Shown: positions 6,070 to 12,850 of the stretch, piece by piece
Numbering within the stretch: the stretch's first letter is position 1
Layout of the letters: each line of letters opens with the position of its first letter
Origin: Clostridia bacterium
GTDB lineage: Bacteria; Bacillota; Clostridia; Christensenellales; CAG-138
Reading direction: 5' to 3'
DNA length: 16,305 nt
Assembly (NCBI GenBank): GCA_017435185.1
Contig: JAFSFN010000004.1
Span: 1 to 16,305, forward strand
Made by a program: the position numbers and the translations under genes
Notes under the pieces: model-generated
Told to the model about the DNA's origin: nothing
Databases searched by the model: none
Seen by the model: the letters and a program-made list of their open reading frames with translations, nothing else

Positions 6070-7449
6070 ATGACAAAAGACGATATAGCAGCTGTTGTTT
6101 CAAAACAGAGAGAGTTTTTTAAGAGCGCTGCAACATTACCTGTTGCATACAGAATAGAAGCATTAAAAAAGCTTAAAGATGCTGTTAAAAGAAATGAAAA
6201 ACGCATCTCACAGGCTATTGAGGCAGATTTGGGCAAGTCTGCATTTGAAAGCTATATGTGCGAAACAGGACTGGTTTTGAGCGAAATAAGTTATATGCTC
6301 AGGCATATAAGAGCATACGCAAAGGAAAAAACGGTAATAACGCCATTGCCGCAATTTGCTTCAAGAAGTTTCGTAAAGCCGATGCCGTATGGTGTAACAC
6401 TGATTATGAGTCCGTGGAATTATCCGTTTTTGCTGACAATGGATCCATTGGTAGATGCGATAGCCGCAGGTAATACCGCTGTTGTTAAGCCAAGCGCATA
6501 TTCGCCCGCAACAAGCAAAATAATCAAAGAGATACTTGAAAGCGTGTTTGACAGTAAATATGTAGCCGTTATCACGGGAGGCAGATCCGAAAATTCATAT
6601 TTGCTTGAAGAAAAGTTCGATTACATATTCTTTACCGGTAGCAAGGTTGTCGGCACATATGTAATGGAAAAAGCAGCGGCGCATTTAACTCCCGTCACTT
6701 TGGAGCTGGGCGGAAAAAGCCCCTGTATCATCGACAAGAGTGCCAACTTAAAACTTGCCGCAAGAAGAATATGCTTCGGCAAATATCTTAACTGCGGACA
6801 GACTTGTGTGGCTCCTGATTATGTGCTCTGTGATGTAACCGTCAAAGATGAGTTTCTTGAGTATTTTAAGGCAGAGGTGAAAAAACAATACAGTGAAAAC
6901 AGCTTAAATAACGCTTCATGCGGCAAGATCATAAACGAGAAGCATTTTGATCGCCTGATAGGATTAATAAACAAAAGTAAAGTCGTTTTAGGCGGAAAAA
7001 GTGAGCGTGCCTCTTTGAAGATAGAACCTACCGTGCTTGACAATGTTACATTTGATGATGCTGTGATGCAGGAAGAGATATTCGGACCGATACTGCCCGT
7101 AATCACCGTTGACAATACACAACAAGCAATAAATATCGTTAACGATAATGCGAAACCGCTTGCATTATATATATTTGCTACCGATAAAAAGATAATAAAC
7201 AAAGTAACTGCCGAATGTGCTTTCGGAGGCGGTTGCATTAATGACACGATAATACATCTTGCTACATCCGGAATGGGATTTGGCGGCGTAGGTGAGAGCG
7301 GAATGGGTGCATATCACGGTAAAACAGGCTTCGATACATTCTCACATAAAAAGAGTATAGTCGATAAGAAAAACTTTATAGACTTGCCGATGCGCTATCA
7401 GCCGTATCGAGCAATAAACGGAAAGATAATCAGAATGTTTTTAAGATAA
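6070..7449 (+). CDS. Aldehyde dehydrogenase (class 3-like, NAD(P)-dependent)
   Basis: Oxidises an aldehyde to the acid; 459 residues from the ATG at 6070, the usual length of the short class 3 / YwdH-like branch. Counting from that ATG: SPWNYP with Asn117, cofactor-loop FTGS at 188-191, LELGGKSP with general base Glu212, and NCGQTC with nucleophile Cys246. The cofactor-related EEIFGP motif is also present. A GTG at 6061 overlapping the previous stop would add three residues, but GGAG at 6058-6061 lies 8 nt before the ATG, which decides the start. The C-terminus is basic and aromatic (RYQPYRAINGKIIRMFLR), reminiscent of the membrane-associating tails of fatty-aldehyde dehydrogenases, but this is only suggestive. 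Last gene of the MarR operon; probably channels the aldehyde made by the adjacent alcohol dehydrogenase. Confidence 0.93.
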   Translation: MTKDDIAAVVSKQREFFKSAATLPVAYRIEALKKLKDAVKRNEKRISQAIEADLGKSAFESYMCETGLVLSEISYMLRHIRAYAKEKTVITPLPQFASRSFVKPMPYGVTLIMSPWNYPFLLTMDPLVDAIAAGNTAVVKPSAYSPATSKIIKEILESVFDSKYVAVITGGRSENSYLLEEKFDYIFFTGSKVVGTYVMEKAAAHLTPVTLELGGKSPCIIDKSANLKLAARRICFGKYLNCGQTCVAPDYVLCDVTVKDEFLEYFKAEVKKQYSENSLNNASCGKIINEKHFDRLIGLINKSKVVLGGKSERASLKIEPTVLDNVTFDDAVMQEEIFGPILPVITVDNTQQAINIVNDNAKPLALYIFATDKKIINKVTAECAFGGGCINDTIIHLATSGMGFGGVGESGMGAYHGKTGFDTFSHKKSIVDKKNFIDLPMRYQPYRAINGKIIRMFLR

Positions 7450-7481
7450 CGAATGATAACAGCTGTTTTTATTGGTTTTTC

Positions 7482-7501
7482 GTCGCTTTTTCAAAAGCGA
7501 C
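7482..7501. terminator. Hairpin between convergent aldh and sigE genes, possible terminator
   Basis: GTCGCTTT (7482-7489) and AAAGCGAC (7494-7501) form a perfect 8-bp stem with a 4-nt loop, in the 100-bp gap between the two converging genes. Neither strand has a T-run directly after the stem, so it is not a canonical intrinsic terminator. A GC-rich perfect palindrome, GCGGCGCCGC at 7517-7526, lies close by. The position suggests transcription termination, possibly factor-assisted. Confidence 0.35.
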
Positions 7502-7549
7502 CTTCGGCATATGGGGCGGCGCCGCATAATTAAAATAAAAGTCGTCTGA

Positions 7550-8266
7550 CTACATCATGGAGCTGATTTCTTTTTTCAATGTCTTTATTATCTGTTTTTC
7601 AAGGCGGGAAATATAACTTTGAGAGATACCCATCATATCGGCAACCTGTTTTTGCGTATATTCTTGGTTGTTTCCAAGGCCGAATCTCAATTCCATTATT
7701 TGTTTTTCACGCTTTGTCAGCTTTTTCATTGCCAGCATCAGCAGTTCTTTATCAACTTCGTCTTCTATGTTGCGATAAACGGTATCACTGTCAGTACCGA
7801 GAATATCACTGAGCAGCAGTTCATTTCCGTCCCAATCGGTGTTGAGCGGTTCATCAAGTGAAACTTCGAGCTTATAGCGGCATGAACGGCGCAGGAACAT
7901 CAGAATTTCGTTTTCTATACAGCGTGAGGCGTATGTTGCCAGCTTTATTTTTTTATTTGGGTCAAATGTATTTACCGCCTTTATCAGACCTATAGTGCCT
8001 ATCGAAACAAGGTCTTCAATATTTATACCCGTATTTTCAAATTTTCGGGCTATATAAACAACCAGACGGATATTTCTTTCTATAAGCTCCGACTTTACAC
8101 TCTCATTTCCTCGAGAAAGCTCTGAAAGCAGTTTTTTTTCTTCTTCCTTAGAAAGAGGCGGCGGAAGCGATTCGCCCGAATTTACATAAAATACGGGCGT
8201 TTTTATCCCGAAGAGCTTATATACTTTTATCAAAAGCATAAAGAAACGGTTTTTTATGTTCATCAT
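7550..8266 (-). CDS. sigE: RNA polymerase sporulation sigma factor SigE precursor
   Basis: Mother-cell-specific sigma-E made as an inactive precursor, 238 residues (Bacillus subtilis 239). The N-terminal pro-region (about 1-28, hydrophobic and basic, ending near TPVFYVNSGE) is removed by SpoIIGA. Region 2 is highly conserved (LIERNIRLVVYIARKFENTG at 61-80, IEDLVSIGTIGLIKAVNTFD at 83-102, KLATYASRCIENEI at 108-121), as is the linker stretch SLDEPLNTDWDGNELLLSD. Region 4 contains EKQIMELRFGL and the helix-turn-helix TQKQVADMMGISQSYISRLE (204-223). The ATG at 8266 follows AAAGGA with an 8-nt spacer. It lies 13 bp downstream of spoIIGA, the standard arrangement. In many Firmicutes sigG follows; here a convergent aldehyde dehydrogenase does. 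Confidence 0.97.
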   Translation of the reverse strand: MMNIKNRFFMLLIKVYKLFGIKTPVFYVNSGESLPPPLSKEEEKKLLSELSRGNESVKSELIERNIRLVVYIARKFENTGINIEDLVSIGTIGLIKAVNTFDPNKKIKLATYASRCIENEILMFLRRSCRYKLEVSLDEPLNTDWDGNELLLSDILGTDSDTVYRNIEDEVDKELLMLAMKKLTKREKQIMELRFGLGNNQEYTQKQVADMMGISQSYISRLEKQIIKTLKKEISSMM

Positions 8267-8279
8267 ATCAAATATCCTT

Positions 8280-9026
8280 TCATATCAGCGGAATAAGACT
8301 TGACGGCACAAGTGCGTCGGCATTTTGAAACGGTATGGATGAAAGACCGAGGAGTGCATCTATTGCAGTATTTTTGTAGCGTATGCTTTCGGGCTTAAAA
8401 GCAAAAACTATCGATTCTCCGTTTGCAGTCATGATGGGAACGGGGATTGAGGCATCTACTTCGAGGGACGGTGCATATATCAATATGACCGGAAGGGATG
8501 TTATGGGCTCGCACAGCATATTTCCGCTGTCTATAAATGCGTTTAACCTGTAGGTTTTACTGTTGTGCGAGAAATGTAATACGATATATCCGCTGCTGCG
8601 GCGTGATAACATTCTTCGCATCAAAGCAGGGAGAGAACAGCATATGACAAAAGCTATTAGTGCAATTCTTATCGGAATTGAAGCAAATACAATATTGTTT
8701 TGAACACTTCCGCTAAATATAAACACAACAGCTATTGTAAGTCCCCCTGTTATAAATGCGGATATAAATACTGAAGCGACACTGCAAAGGTAGGATTTAA
8801 TATTTGCAGACACAAAACACAGGGAAAAGAGCATACCTGATAACACCTTAAAAGGCAGTGACATAAGCAAGGGAAACAAAAAAGATAATGCGGCATATAA
8901 AGCACCGCATACAGAGAACAGTATATGTCTTGTCAATGGCAGTTTTTCGGAACGTATCACAGATGCAAGTTTCAGCATGAGGTAGTTGTAGAGTATATTA
9001 TCAAGCAAGAACAATTCGATATACAA
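8280..9026 (-). CDS. spoIIGA: Sigma-E processing aspartic protease SpoIIGA
   Basis: Membrane-embedded aspartic protease that cleaves pro-sigma-E at the sporulation septum. The N-terminal half (about 1-138) is a series of hydrophobic segments consistent with five transmembrane helices. The C-terminal half is the protease domain with catalytic Asp166 in FIDSGN, followed by LCEPITSLPV, and a conserved tail (YKNTAIDALLGLSSIPF). At 248 residues it is shorter than the 309-residue B. subtilis protein but retains the essential motif. The start is TTG at 9024-9026, supported by GAGGTG on the - strand 5 nt upstream; no in-frame ATG serves better. A TAATAT at 9065-9070 on the - strand could be the -10 of its promoter, without a good -35 at normal spacing. 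This would fit Spo0A-dependent activation as known for B. subtilis spoIIG, but I do not see clear 0A boxes. Confidence 0.93.
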   Translation of the reverse strand: MYIELFLLDNILYNYLMLKLASVIRSEKLPLTRHILFSVCGALYAALSFLFPLLMSLPFKVLSGMLFSLCFVSANIKSYLCSVASVFISAFITGGLTIAVVFIFSGSVQNNIVFASIPIRIALIAFVICCSLPALMRRMLSRRSSGYIVLHFSHNSKTYRLNAFIDSGNMLCEPITSLPVILIYAPSLEVDASIPVPIMTANGESIVFAFKPESIRYKNTAIDALLGLSSIPFQNADALVPSSLIPLI

Positions 9027-9087
9027 AACAGCACCTCATTTCGCTTCACTTAAATTCAACATGTATATTAGACCACATGAATCAAAG

Positions 9088-9109
9088 CTAAAAGCGTTGA
9101 AAGGACGCT
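9088..9109 (-). terminator. Weak hairpin after the YyaL-like gene
   Basis: On the - strand, AGCGT and ACGCT (9109-9105 and 9097-9093) form a 5-bp stem with a 7-nt loop followed by TTTTAG, 16 nt after the stop codon at 9126. It is short for an intrinsic terminator but suitably placed to separate this gene from spoIIGA. Confidence 0.3.
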
Positions 9110-9125
9110 GAATTATTTGCTGATT

Positions 9126-10865
9126 TTAATCGCTATTTGGTTTTAAGTCTTCAAGCAGTGCATACAACGAAAAAGCATGTGCCGTATAAGGCAGCGAAAC
9201 CGTAGATGCGATAAATGACAATTGCTGTCTTGCAAGCGACTGCCACATCGGCTTTTTGGTAATATTGCCAAGTTTCAAAAAGGTGAGCGCGGCGGCAGAA
9301 CTTCCGCTTGGAACATCACTGTCAGTTATTACTGAAGTGCGGTTTGCAGGGAGTTTTATATCGGATATGCTGTAATATTCGCCGCCGTCTGTGCGAAATA
9401 CATGTGGAATAAGTGCGGCAATATATTCAGCATCACTTAAATAGCGGTCATCGGCAGTAGCTTTATAAAGTTCAAGCAATCCCAAAGCATAAAAAGCGTA
9501 GTCGCTGAGCTGAGAAAGTGAAACATCATTCGTACTGTGCATAAGTGTGCCGCATTTCCACATGTTCTTTTCAATGAATACATGGATCCTTTCGGCCGCA
9601 TTTAACGCATCACTTATTCCCGTTACAGCAAACGCCTTTGCCAAAGCCATCATAGATAGGCCGTTATACGCGATAACTGCTGTTTTATCAACACATAGAT
9701 TGCTTCTGCTGCTTCTGTAACCGTCAATTTTCTTAACAGATGATTCTATATCGAAAGGAGCTTCCATTACCTTGTTTATTCTCGGCATGCTTTTTCCTTC
9801 TTCTGCAGCGAAAGCGGAAGTAAGACAGAAATACTTGCAGAACTCGTCCGATTTTTCCTTGCCCAAAATAAAGTCAATCTCAGTTTTTGATAAAAAGTAA
9901 TATCTGCCGTAAGCCATATTGAGTTCGGTACTGATGCCGGTATAAAAACTTCCGTTTTTGCTTCTCAGACAACGAAGCATAAAATCGGTGGTCTTGATTA
10001 TAGCTTTTTGATAGTCGTTGTTTTGAGTGATTTTATATGCACAGCAATATGTGTACAACAAAAGCGCATTATCAGCCAAACGTTTTTCAAAACACGGCTG
10101 TTCCCATGCATGGTCATTGGCATATCTGAAAAAACCGCCGCTGATGTGGTCAAACAAGCTGCCTCGGTACATGTTTAAGAGCGTTTTTTCAGCCATGTCA
10201 AGTGCTGTTTTATCATTAAAAGAGGTATAATACTTGAGCAAAAACAATATTTGGTGCGGCATCGGAAACTTTGGAGCAAGTCCAAAGCCTCCGAAATCGG
10301 AGTCGTAGCACCTGAAAAAAGAATCGAATGCCTCACGGCATAAAAACAGGGTAGGGCGTGCTGCAGAAAAGGGAGAACTGTTGGTGCTTTCCGACAGTTC
10401 ATCGGATATTTCCAAAATATCATCATGATTGTATTTCCAAAGGAATGTTATTTCGTGAAGAAGATCAACAAAGCTCAACGAGTTGTTTTTTGGAAAGCGT
10501 TCCATATATGATATTACATAGAACGGCTTTTTGAACGGAGTAAAGAACACATTCATTGGTAATGCAGTCTTGCCGTGTATTTTAATACATATACTGCTGC
10601 AAAAGTCGGATATCTCCTTGTATTCATCTTTATCTATTTTTACGGGGATATAGTCGCGATTCAACAGCTTTATCACCATTTTGTCAGCAAAGCAGTTTTT
10701 TGCCATTGATTGAGAAAAACGACAGTTTCGCTCGTAAATATGCAAAAACACAGGCTTGTTTTCATCATGGGCAATACGAAAAGTATCTTGCGACCATGAA
10801 TGCCACATTATTTGTTCTTCGGAATATGTTCTGCTGCTTTTTTCAGATAATGTTATATATGCCAT
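9126..10865 (-). CDS. Degenerate YyaL/DUF255-type thioredoxin-domain protein
   Basis: 579 residues; related proteins (YyaL, human SPATA20) are usually about 670-700. An N-terminal thioredoxin-like domain (about 20-130) precedes an all-helical domain resembling six-hairpin glycosidases. Recognisable family blocks are WHSWSQDTF (21-29), GGFGLAPKFPMP (191-202), SGGFFRYANDHAW (241-253), FEKRLADNALL (258-268), AYNGLSMMALAKA and VPSGSSAAAL. The usual family motif CHWC is here CRFS (Cys48, Ser51). The usual DREERPDID is DKDEYKEIS, and the GGWP block has become KTALP. The protein therefore seems to lack thioredoxin redox chemistry. The N-terminal block normally seen upstream of the thioredoxin fold is also missing. 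The ATG at 10865 follows GGAG by 11 nt and lies inside a 14-bp inverted repeat. The family's biochemical function is unclear in general; I assign none. Confidence 0.85.
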   Translation of the reverse strand: MAYITLSEKSSRTYSEEQIMWHSWSQDTFRIAHDENKPVFLHIYERNCRFSQSMAKNCFADKMVIKLLNRDYIPVKIDKDEYKEISDFCSSICIKIHGKTALPMNVFFTPFKKPFYVISYMERFPKNNSLSFVDLLHEITFLWKYNHDDILEISDELSESTNSSPFSAARPTLFLCREAFDSFFRCYDSDFGGFGLAPKFPMPHQILFLLKYYTSFNDKTALDMAEKTLLNMYRGSLFDHISGGFFRYANDHAWEQPCFEKRLADNALLLYTYCCAYKITQNNDYQKAIIKTTDFMLRCLRSKNGSFYTGISTELNMAYGRYYFLSKTEIDFILGKEKSDEFCKYFCLTSAFAAEEGKSMPRINKVMEAPFDIESSVKKIDGYRSSRSNLCVDKTAVIAYNGLSMMALAKAFAVTGISDALNAAERIHVFIEKNMWKCGTLMHSTNDVSLSQLSDYAFYALGLLELYKATADDRYLSDAEYIAALIPHVFRTDGGEYYSISDIKLPANRTSVITDSDVPSGSSAAALTFLKLGNITKKPMWQSLARQQLSFIASTVSLPYTAHAFSLYALLEDLKPNSD

Positions 10866-10924
10866 GCAAACTCACTCTCCTGTTTTTATTCTTGACTGAA
10901 AACGTAAAGTTTTGCATGGCATAT
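10857..10924. repeat. 14-bp perfect inverted repeat around the YyaL-like start codon
   Basis: ATATGCCATGCAAA (10857-10870) is the exact reverse complement of TTTGCATGGCATAT (10911-10924), with a 40-nt spacer. In the - strand mRNA the 3' arm contains the start codon AUG and the next two codons, while the GGAG ribosome binding site lies in the loop. The 5' arm begins 21 nt after the stop of the preceding MBL gene. The hairpin could hide the start codon, or the DNA repeat could be a protein-binding site. Confidence 0.6.
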
Positions 10925-10944
10925 TTTGTATTAAATGCTGAATA

Positions 10945-11943
10945 TTACTTGGAAGTTTTAACTTCTATTGAATTACCGTCCATGACGACACATATCGTGC
11001 CGCATTCATCTGTTCTGTATGTTTGTGCGTTAATCTTTTTAAGTGCTGATACTATTTCGCGATGCGGATGACCGTAATCATTGTCGGCACCCAATGATAT
11101 CAGAGCGATATCGGGATCGACAGCCGATAGAAATTCGTCACAACTTGAATTCGAACTGCCGTGATGACCAACTTTGAGAACATCTGCCTTAAAATAAGAA
11201 GTAGAAAGACGGGAGAGAGCTGTGCGCTCTGCATAGCTTTCAGCATCGCCGGTGAACATTATTGCATTATTGCCGAACTTGACACGCATCATAATGCTTG
11301 AGTTGTTCAAATCATAATCTACATTTGAGAAAGGGGAAAGTATACGCACTTCAACAGCGCTGTCCCAGTCAATGAAAGGATTATTGCTGTCTGCTTCAGC
11401 AAGATAAACCTCAGTATCAGTACTTGCTTCTAATGCCTCAAGCATATAGGTATATGATTTTGTGGTATGCGAAGCACTTGTAAGATAGAATGAAGCCACA
11501 TCATAGTTTTTTATTATCTTGCCCATACAGCCTATATGGTCAGAATGCGGATGCGTTGCTACAACAACATCAAGCGATGTGATGTTAAGTTCATCAAGCA
11601 AATCTGAAACTGCGGCGTATGAATCATATTCCCCCGAATCAATAAGCATGGTCTTTCCTGCAGGGGAGATGAGCAATGAAGAATCACCTTGTCCCACATC
11701 TATCATATACATGGTAAGAGTACCGTCGGCAGTGAAGGGAGTTGCATTGCCGATATCGGTATTATTGCGGTCTGTCTCATCTGTAAATGTTATATCAGGT
11801 GATGTATAAAGTGCAGAAATGAGTTCGTTTAATAGCTGTCCGGCATATTCGTCGTTAAAGGAACAGCCTGTAAAAACAGACAAAAATACAAGGCAAACAG
11901 TAAGCAACAATGTTAAGGTTTTCATTTTTATATTCATTTTCAT
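10945..11943 (-). CDS. ComEC/Rec2-type metallo-beta-lactamase-fold lipoprotein
   Basis: Predicted exported, lipid-anchored metal-dependent hydrolase, 332 residues from the ATG at 11943. Signal peptide residues 1-26 end in a lipobox with Cys27 (SVFTGC). The metallo-beta-lactamase domain starts at about 75: DVGQGDSS (82-89), HPHSDH (131-136, the HxHxDH metal motif), TGDAE with Asp233, GHHGSSNS (259-266) and GHPH (291-294). DVGQGDS and GHHGSSNS are characteristic of the stand-alone ComEC C-terminal-type domain, thought to act on nucleic acid or phosphoester substrates. The frame is open to 12099, but a good promoter (11951-11979) lies within that extension, so translation starts at 11943 or at the in-frame ATGs at 11937 or 11925. 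None of the three has a Shine-Dalgarno sequence. No terminator precedes the YyaL-like gene 79 bp downstream, so the two may share a transcript. Confidence 0.85.
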   Translation of the reverse strand: MKMNIKMKTLTLLLTVCLVFLSVFTGCSFNDEYAGQLLNELISALYTSPDITFTDETDRNNTDIGNATPFTADGTLTMYMIDVGQGDSSLLISPAGKTMLIDSGEYDSYAAVSDLLDELNITSLDVVVATHPHSDHIGCMGKIIKNYDVASFYLTSASHTTKSYTYMLEALEASTDTEVYLAEADSNNPFIDWDSAVEVRILSPFSNVDYDLNNSSIMMRVKFGNNAIMFTGDAESYAERTALSRLSTSYFKADVLKVGHHGSSNSSCDEFLSAVDPDIALISLGADNDYGHPHREIVSALKKINAQTYRTDECGTICVVMDGNSIEVKTSK

Positions 11944-11950
11944 ACAGCAT

Positions 11951-11979
11951 ATTGTAGCACAATCGTCGAAACACATCAA
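11951..11979 (-). promoter_or_regulatory. Sigma-A promoter of the MBL lipoprotein gene, leaderless type
   Basis: On the - strand: -35 TTGATG (11979-11974), 17-bp spacer, -10 TACAAT (11956-11951). The predicted start of transcription, about 7 nt past the -10, falls at or next to the ATG at 11943, leaving essentially no 5' leader. No GGAG-like sequence precedes any of the three candidate ATGs. Confidence 0.65.
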
Positions 11980-12037
11980 TATATGCATCAAAAAGATTAT
12001 TTTATAAAAAACATTGCAGTTTTTATGAACTTTTATG

Positions 12038-12066
12038 TTGACATATCTTAAACTTAGTTTTATAAT
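12038..12066 (+). promoter_or_regulatory. Perfect consensus sigma-A promoter for tRNA-Leu
   Basis: -35 TTGACA (12038-12043), 17-bp spacer, -10 TATAAT (12061-12066), matching the consensus at every position. Transcription would begin near 12073, giving a 5' tRNA leader of about 29 nt. It is divergent from the MBL promoter, with about 60 bp between the -35 boxes. Confidence 0.9.
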
Positions 12067-12101
12067 AACTCTTGCAGTTTGAGTGAACTGCATCTTCAAA
12101 T

Positions 12102-12184
12102 GCGGCCGTGGCGGAATAGGCAGACGCGTACGTTTGAGGGGCGTATGGGAGACCGTATGGGTTCAAGTCCCATCGGCCGCACCA
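12102..12184 (+). tRNA. tRNA-Leu (anticodon GAG), CCA encoded
   Basis: Acceptor stem GCGGCCG (12102-12108) pairs with CGGCCGC (12174-12180), followed by discriminator A and an encoded CCA. Anticodon arm TACGT-TTGAGGG-GCGTA has the 7-nt loop with GAG at the anticodon position, reading CUU/CUC leucine codons. The T arm is ATGGG-TTCAAGT-CCCAT. A variable region of about 11 nt, longer than in class I tRNAs, fits leucine tRNA. Transcribed alone from its own promoter and closed by its own terminator. Confidence 0.97.
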
Positions 12185-12186
12185 AA

Positions 12187-12214
12187 AGATCTTATCATTA
12201 GATAAGGTCTTTTT
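12187..12214 (+). terminator. Intrinsic terminator of tRNA-Leu
   Basis: AGATCTTATC (12187-12196) pairs with GATAAGGTCT (12201-12210) over 10 bp including one G-T, with loop ATTA and followed by TTTT. It begins three nucleotides after the encoded CCA. Confidence 0.9.
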
Positions 12215-12240
12215 AATTTATTATACTTTGGAAAGTGAAA

Positions 12241-12771
12241 ATGAACATGCATAAGATATTGATTATAGTAGATATGCAGAATGATTTTATTGATGGAGCG
12301 CTTGGTACTGATGACGCCGTGGCAATAGTTGATAATGCATCGAAAAAAGCTGCTGCTTTTGATGGTGATATCATCGTTACATATGATACGCACAATGAAA
12401 ACTATCAGAAAACACAAGAGGGCAGAAAGTTACCTGTTGAACATTGTATAAAAGGCACATATGGTTGGCAGCTCAACGACAAGATTAAAACTGCTTTGAA
12501 CGGCAAAACTTTCTTAGAACTTGAAAAGCCCACATTCGGCTCTTTAATACTTCCTAAATTGATTGAAGATATCAGAAAAGATGATGAACTTTATATAGAA
12601 CTTATAGGATTGTGTACTGATATATGCGTTGTTTCAAACGCACTCTTGCTCAAGGCTGCATTCCCGGAAGCTGATATTACAGTTGACTCAAACTGTTGTG
12701 CAGGAGTTTCAAAAGCAAAGCACGAAGCTGCGCTTGAGACAATGCGCTCATGCCAAATAAATGTGATTTGA
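12241..12771 (+). CDS. Nicotinamidase-like cysteine hydrolase (isochorismatase family)
   Basis: Cytoplasmic amidase-type hydrolase, 176 residues from the ATG at 12241. The catalytic triad expected of nicotinamidases is visible: Asp11 in VDMQNDF, Lys96 in LEKPTFGS and nucleophile Cys129 in GLCTDICV. The metal-site motif YDTH gives Asp49 and His51, and His68 sits in the typical PVEHCIKGTYG block. One histidine that Mycobacterium PncA uses for metal binding (its residue 57) has no counterpart here. If a true nicotinamidase, it converts nicotinamide to nicotinate for NAD salvage; related family members act on other amides. Start choices are GTG 12235, ATG 12241 and ATG 12247; a weak GGAAAG (12230-12235) fits 12241 best. 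It lies just beyond the tRNA terminator with no clear promoter of its own, so partial read-through from the tRNA promoter is possible. Confidence 0.88.
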   Translation: MNMHKILIIVDMQNDFIDGALGTDDAVAIVDNASKKAAAFDGDIIVTYDTHNENYQKTQEGRKLPVEHCIKGTYGWQLNDKIKTALNGKTFLELEKPTFGSLILPKLIEDIRKDDELYIELIGLCTDICVVSNALLLKAAFPEADITVDSNCCAGVSKAKHEAALETMRSCQINVI

Positions 12772-12813
12772 ATTGAAAAATATAAGTTAAGGATAAGAGC
12801 ACCAGAGTATGAA

Positions 12814-12845
12814 AAAAGCCTTAGTGATTATACACTAAGGCTTTT
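12814..12845. terminator. Bidirectional intrinsic terminator
   Basis: AAAAGCCTTAGTG (12814-12826) and CACTAAGGCTTTT (12833-12845) form a 13-bp perfect stem with a 6-nt loop between the convergent hydrolase and 2-epimerase genes. On the - strand the stem is followed by a run of six T residues in total, ideal for ending the polysaccharide operon. On the + strand CTTTTGATTATT also fits. Confidence 0.92.
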
Positions 12846-12850
12846 GATTA

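Noticed and set aside
6819..7247. 142-residue open frame on the - strand inside the aldehyde dehydrogenase gene
   Set aside because: Antisense to an intact catalytic domain, with no family motif.
9027..9092. Spo0A-dependent promoter for spoIIGA
   Set aside because: TAATAT could be a -10, but I could not find a convincing -35 or clear 0A boxes, so it is mentioned only with the gene.
10700..11071. 123-residue open frame on the + strand across the YyaL-like/MBL gap
   Set aside because: It overlaps both flanking genes in antisense and has no ribosome site or recognisable motif; the hydrophobic content is due to AT-rich DNA.
11944..12099. Upstream extension of the MBL lipoprotein frame to 12099
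   Set aside because: It contains the gene's own promoter (11951-11979), would bury the signal peptide inside the protein, runs back across the divergent tRNA promoter and has no ribosome site.
12163..12417. 84-residue open frame on the - strand
   Set aside because: It reads through the complement of the tRNA 3' end and terminator, and is antisense to the hydrolase.
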